Of a stretch of 15,977 bases of DNA, positions 13,322 through 15,977 are shown one piece after another. Source of the DNA: Actinomycetes bacterium (GTDB lineage Bacteria > Actinomycetota > Actinomycetes > Actinomycetales > Dermabacteraceae). Below the pieces are notes generated by a model that did no database searches, was not told where the DNA came from, and saw only the letters and a program-made list of their open reading frames with translations. Where the stretch lies: NCBI GenBank assembly GCA_023389045.1, contig JAEWEZ010000065.1, positions 1 through 15,977 of the forward strand, in the 5' to 3' direction. Position numbers and translations under genes: made by a program. Numbering within the stretch: the first letter of the stretch is position 1; each line of letters begins with the position of its first letter.

Positions 13322-14785
13322 TTAGTCGATCACCTGCAGCAGGGCGTTTTCGATCAGCTCCGGGAGCGCCGGGTGAATCCAGTACTGGCTGCGGGCTATA
13401 TCGCGCGCAGTCTGCCCGGTGCTCATCGCCTGAACAAGCTGCTGGATCAGGATCGTGGCTTCCGCGCCGATGATGTGGGCACCGAGGATGCGGGTGCTCC
13501 CCTCCTCCACGATCAGTTTGAGGAAACCGGTGGTGTCTTCGAGAGCCCAGCCGTAGGCAACATCTCCGTAGGCCTGGGTAACCACGCGAATCTCGCGGCC
13601 TTCGGCGCGGGCCTGCTCGCGGGCGGTTTCCTCATCGGCTCCGACCCACGCCACCTGCGGTGAGGTGAACACTCCCGAGGGGATCGGCATCGTGTCGCTG
13701 CGGCGCAGAGCCTCCGGGTGCAGGACGTTATGCCGCACGATCCGTTGCTGGTGGTTGGCCACGTGTTTGAGCTGGTAAGCGCTGGAAATATCTCCGAAGG
13801 CCCACACGCCCGGCACGGGGGACCCGGCGTGCTGCACCCGCTGCCAGGGATCCACCACGAGTCGGCCGTCGTCTTCCAGGTCGAATCCGGCGGCCTGCGC
13901 ATCTAGCAGGTCCGTGTTGGGGCGGCGCCCCGTGGCTACCAGGATGTCCTCGGCGTGCAGGGTGACCTGCTGCCCCTCGCGTTCACCGGTCAGCACGATG
14001 CCCTCGGCGGTGCGTTCCACGCGCTGCGTGGAAAGGTTCGTGTGCACGTGCAGACGCTCGCTCAGCACCTCGGTGAGGCGGGCGGAAACGTCCCGGTCGG
14101 CGGCGCGCAGAAGCGCTCCGGAGCGGGCGGTCAGGGTGATCTCCACGCCGAGGGAGGCAAAAACATGCGCCATCTCGACGGCGATCACGCCGGAGCCGAG
14201 CACCAGCATGGAGGCGGGTAGCTGGTCGAGCCGCATCACCGTATCGGAGGTGAGGGGTCGTGCCTCCTCGAGGCCCTCAATCGGGGGCAGATCGGGGCGG
14301 GAGCCGGCGCCGATCACGATGGTCTCGGCGGTGATCTGGGTGCTGCCGCCGTCGGCGAGATCAACGTGGAGGGCTTTGGGGCCGGTGAAGCGTGCGGTGC
14401 CGCGCAGCAGGGTGAGGTTGGAGTTGTCCTCGTGCTCGCGCCGGTACTCTTCGCCGGCGGCGGCGATCGGGTCGATCCTTCCGAAGATGCGGTCGCGGAT
14501 CTCCGGCCAGCGCACTGCCTCGAGGGTTTGGATCAGTCCGAATCGCCCCGAGGTGGCGGGGGTGTGGGCGCGATCCGCTGTGTGGACCAGCATTTTGGTG
14601 GGGATGCAGCCGACGTTGAGGCAGGTGCCACCGAAGACTTCTCCGGGCCCGACGCCACGGTCAATCTGCACGATTCGGCAATCGGCGAACTCCGCACCGG
14701 GGAAGGAGTTCGCGGAGCCGGAGCCGATGATGGCGATGTCGTAGTGGCCGCCGGGAGCGGAGGGCGCACTGTTGGAGCTGGTCAT
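13322..14785 (-). CDS. mtr: Mycothione reductase
   Basis: This FAD-dependent pyridine-nucleotide disulfide oxidoreductase reduces mycothione (mycothiol disulfide), keeping the main actinobacterial thiol reduced in the cytosol. The 487-residue protein has the FAD motif DIAIIGSGSAN (16-26), the redox-active disulfide GGTCLNVGCIPTK (C55, C60), the second nucleotide motif VLGSGVIAVE (195-204), VATGRRPNTDLL, VWAFGDISS and the dimer-interface catalytic pair in YWIHPALPELIENAL (H471, E476). The IIGSGSAN and FGGTCLNVGCIPTKM signatures and the length match mycobacterial Mtr better than lipoamide dehydrogenase. The N-terminus has about 13 extra Ser/Pro/Gly residues. The ATG at 14785 is supported by TACGCT 6 nt upstream. 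Convergent with the LCP gene, 43 bp between stops. Confidence 0.93.
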   Translation of the reverse strand: MTSSNSAPSAPGGHYDIAIIGSGSANSFPGAEFADCRIVQIDRGVGPGEVFGGTCLNVGCIPTKMLVHTADRAHTPATSGRFGLIQTLEAVRWPEIRDRIFGRIDPIAAAGEEYRREHEDNSNLTLLRGTARFTGPKALHVDLADGGSTQITAETIVIGAGSRPDLPPIEGLEEARPLTSDTVMRLDQLPASMLVLGSGVIAVEMAHVFASLGVEITLTARSGALLRAADRDVSARLTEVLSERLHVHTNLSTQRVERTAEGIVLTGEREGQQVTLHAEDILVATGRRPNTDLLDAQAAGFDLEDDGRLVVDPWQRVQHAGSPVPGVWAFGDISSAYQLKHVANHQQRIVRHNVLHPEALRRSDTMPIPSGVFTSPQVAWVGADEETAREQARAEGREIRVVTQAYGDVAYGWALEDTTGFLKLIVEEGSTRILGAHIIGAEATILIQQLVQAMSTGQTARDIARSQYWIHPALPELIENALLQVID

Positions 14786-14797
14786 ACGCCCAGCGTA
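14783..14797 (-). promoter_or_regulatory. Predicted leaderless promoter of mtr
   Basis: On the minus strand TACGCT (14797-14792) ends 6 nt before the ATG at 14785. The intervening GGGCGT is too close to act as a Shine-Dalgarno. Confidence 0.55.
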
Positions 14798-15461
14798 CGG
14801 GTATCGCGAGGAGAGTTTCTGGACAATGCCAGTGCGGCTGTTCCGTGGGCGCGATGGGAATGCTGCGCGTGAGCGGGCATGGGGCGCCGCATCCGACGCG
14901 TGGAGGGCGAGGAAGGCCCCGTCGAGGTCAGTGCGAGCTTCGCCCCGCGCCTGGCGAGATAGTCATCGTCGCCAGAAATCCCAAAGATGTGCGCATCCCT
15001 TCTGAGGGGGCATCAGGAACCAAAGCAAGTAAGCTAGCCACCAGCAAAATAGAGGCAGATACTATCGAAAACCAGTCCGACAGACTCTTTTTACCTACCT
15101 CGCGCCGCTTATCGGCGACTAACCCCTTTTCGCATTTCCCCCCAAACGTCAAGGAGACCCAAACCCAACCCATTCGCGACCACAAGAAGATCCGAATGGC
15201 ACTCGGATACCGAATCAAAATTAACTTTACCCGAAAGCTTCGGCTCTTCGTCTGGTTCCGTCTCCTGCTTTTTTGCCACGCCCTGTACGCCCCTTTACGT
15301 ACATTTCGGGCAAGAGTCAGCGGCAGGCTACCCCACAGCGGCTGCTCCGTCTTAGCCATCAGTTACTCCGACTCCTGCAGCGCCGCCCCAACGATCCACC
15401 TCATCCACACCAACGCAGTGCCTCTCGGCGTTCCTGCGGGGTGAGCGGTACGGTTCAGCCC
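14786..15461. other. Gene-poor, AT-richer intergenic stretch
   Basis: This stretch of about 676 bp lies between the divergent mtr and pfkB-type genes. By my count 15001-15360 is about 53% G+C, clearly below the flanking genes, with A/T-rich patches such as CAAAATTAACTTTACC. It holds the two terminal promoters, a hairpin CTGGCGA ... TCGCCAG (14951-14975, GAT/ATC inner pairs, one bulge) and a doubtful minus-strand frame (14928-15359). No tRNA, terminal inverted repeats or transposase remnant is recognisable. The plus-strand frame over 14845-15444 has no start signal or protein features. Confidence 0.6.
14928..15359 (-). CDS. Doubtful small hypothetical protein with a membrane segment
   Basis: This open frame of 143 residues starts with ATG 15359, preceded by GGAG (15369-15366) at 6-nt spacing, a good ribosome-binding site. 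The product begins MAKTEQPLWGSLPLTLARNV, is very basic in its first half (several Arg/Lys clusters), and has one likely membrane segment near residues 97-114 (WFSIVSASILLVASLLAL). Codon use is unlike the neighbours, with many A/T-ending codons such as TTA, ATA and GTA, so it is either foreign DNA or not coding. No family is recognised. The Shine-Dalgarno and the membrane helix argue for it; the lack of G/C third-position bias argues against. Confidence 0.3.
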   Translation of the reverse strand: MAKTEQPLWGSLPLTLARNVRKGAYRAWQKSRRRNQTKSRSFRVKLILIRYPSAIRIFLWSRMGWVWVSLTFGGKCEKGLVADKRREVGKKSLSDWFSIVSASILLVASLLALVPDAPSEGMRTSLGFLATMTISPGAGRSSH

Positions 15462-15464
15462 ATG
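15449..15464 (+). promoter_or_regulatory. Predicted leaderless promoter of the pfkB-type gene
   Basis: TACGGT (15449-15454) ends 7 nt before the ATG at 15462. The same hexamer is used upstream of galE. No Shine-Dalgarno is present in TCAGCCC. Confidence 0.55.
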
Positions 15465-15977
15465 AGCGCGACCGCATCGACAGGCACCGCCAAGCCCCGT
15501 GGCCTGTTCCTGGGGCTCGCCACCGCTGACCTCATTCAGCGTGTGCGCGCCCTGCCCGCACCCGATCAGAAGATCTCCTCGCAGCAGGATCTGCTGCGCG
15601 CCGGCGGACCGGCAGCCAATGCCGCCGTCGCTTTCGCCGGTGCGCATCGGCTCCTCGACGCGCAGATGGCCCTTTCCGGTGCGGGCCGCCCGCTTCTTCT
15701 CACGCGCCTGGGGCGTGATGCCATCGCGGATCTCGTCACTGCCGACCTCACCATGCACGGGGTCGATGTGCACCAGCTTGCGGGCTCCGCGGATACTCGC
15801 ACCCCTATCGCATCCGTGCTGGTCACGGAGGAAACCGGAGAGCGGGCCGTGATCTCGCCCGCCAGGCCCGTCTCCTCCCCTGTGTCGCCCCCTGTCTCTT
15901 CTCCCGGCCCCTCCCCCGTCGCGTCCCCCGTCTCGACTCCCGGCTCACACCCCGCACACACCCTCTCCCCCACCACC
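15462..15977 (+). CDS. PfkB-family carbohydrate kinase (partial, N-terminal part)
   Basis: The frame from ATG 15462 runs uninterrupted to the right edge (172 residues). It opens MSATASTGTAKPRGLFLGLATAD, then LIQRVRALPAPDQKI and the PfkB signature-1 region LLRAGGPAANAAVAFA with its substrate-binding Gly-Gly, then LLTRLGRDAIADLVTADLTMHGVDVHQL and TRTPIASVLVTEETGERAVIS, the ribokinase/fructokinase beta-sheet lid. The ATP-site motif (DTxGAGD) lies beyond the window, so the sugar cannot be named. After GERAVISPARP the sequence turns into a Pro/Ser/Val/Thr-rich run of at least 36 residues (VSSPVSPPVSSPGPSP...), where other members continue with a short Asn/Gly turn. This is an insertion in a surface loop, or a frame problem near the edge. 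Confidence 0.85.
   Translation, partial: MSATASTGTAKPRGLFLGLATADLIQRVRALPAPDQKISSQQDLLRAGGPAANAAVAFAGAHRLLDAQMALSGAGRPLLLTRLGRDAIADLVTADLTMHGVDVHQLAGSADTRTPIASVLVTEETGERAVISPARPVSSPVSPPVSSPGPSPVASPVSTPGSHPAHTLSPTT

Noticed and set aside
14845..15444. 199-codon plus-strand open frame between mtr and the pfkB-type gene
   Set aside because: No ribosome-binding site, no third-position G/C bias and no recognisable motif.

Overview
The window is a stretch of high-GC Gram-positive (actinobacterial) chromosome. I infer this from the strong G/C bias at third codon positions, frequent GTG starts, a mycothione reductase (mycothiol is an actinobacterial thiol), a SenX3/RegX3-type phosphate system, a mycobacterial-type CarD and an actinobacterial GuaB1-type enzyme. 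The gene set would suit a small Micrococcales-type genome such as the Dermabacter/Brachybacterium group, but that placement is a guess. No rRNA, tRNA, transposase, integrase or CRISPR array is visible.

Layout. (1) 1-2494: phosphate control. phoU (minus, cut by the left edge) is divergent from senX3-regX3. The gap holds direct repeats matching the actinobacterial PHO box. A perfect 36-bp palindromic terminator follows. (2) 2591-3929: a small lipoprotein gene (minus), a 340-bp divergent control region with dyads, and carD. (3) 3964-6586: an unusual isoprenoid block. In the place next to carD where ispD is often found sits an IspD-fold paralogue that has lost key catalytic residues. An intact ispD lies on the opposite strand, divergent from ispF. 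Between the two IspD genes is a small double-CXXC (zinc-ribbon-like) protein with a repeat-bearing leader. (4) 6668-7948: ilvA, threonine dehydratase with a C-terminal regulatory domain. (5) 8079-10608: galE and guaB1 (both minus), with a perfect 20-bp tandem duplication between them. (6) 10762-13278: a large LytR-CpsA-Psr (LCP) cell-wall glycopolymer ligase with a long repeat-rich cytoplasmic arm and three membrane segments. (7) 13322-14785: mtr, mycothione reductase (minus). (8) 14786-15461: a gene-poor, AT-richer stretch with one doubtful reading frame. (9) 15462 to the right edge: the start of a PfkB-family sugar kinase carrying a Pro/Ser/Val-rich insertion.

The genes are mostly core housekeeping: phosphate sensing, transcription initiation, MEP-pathway isoprenoid synthesis, isoleucine synthesis, UDP-galactose supply, purine salvage, wall polymer attachment and thiol redox. 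They do not form one pathway.

The most consistent non-coding signal is that eight genes (senX3, ispD, ilvA, galE, guaB1, the LCP gene, mtr and the pfkB-type gene) have a TANNNT hexamer exactly 6 or 7 nt before the start codon and no good Shine-Dalgarno. This is the signature of leaderless mRNAs. The other genes mostly have clear Shine-Dalgarno sequences. The best candidates for something undescribed are the degenerate IspD paralogue in the carD slot, the zinc-ribbon gene with its in-frame 15-bp leader repeats, and this leaderless promoter set.
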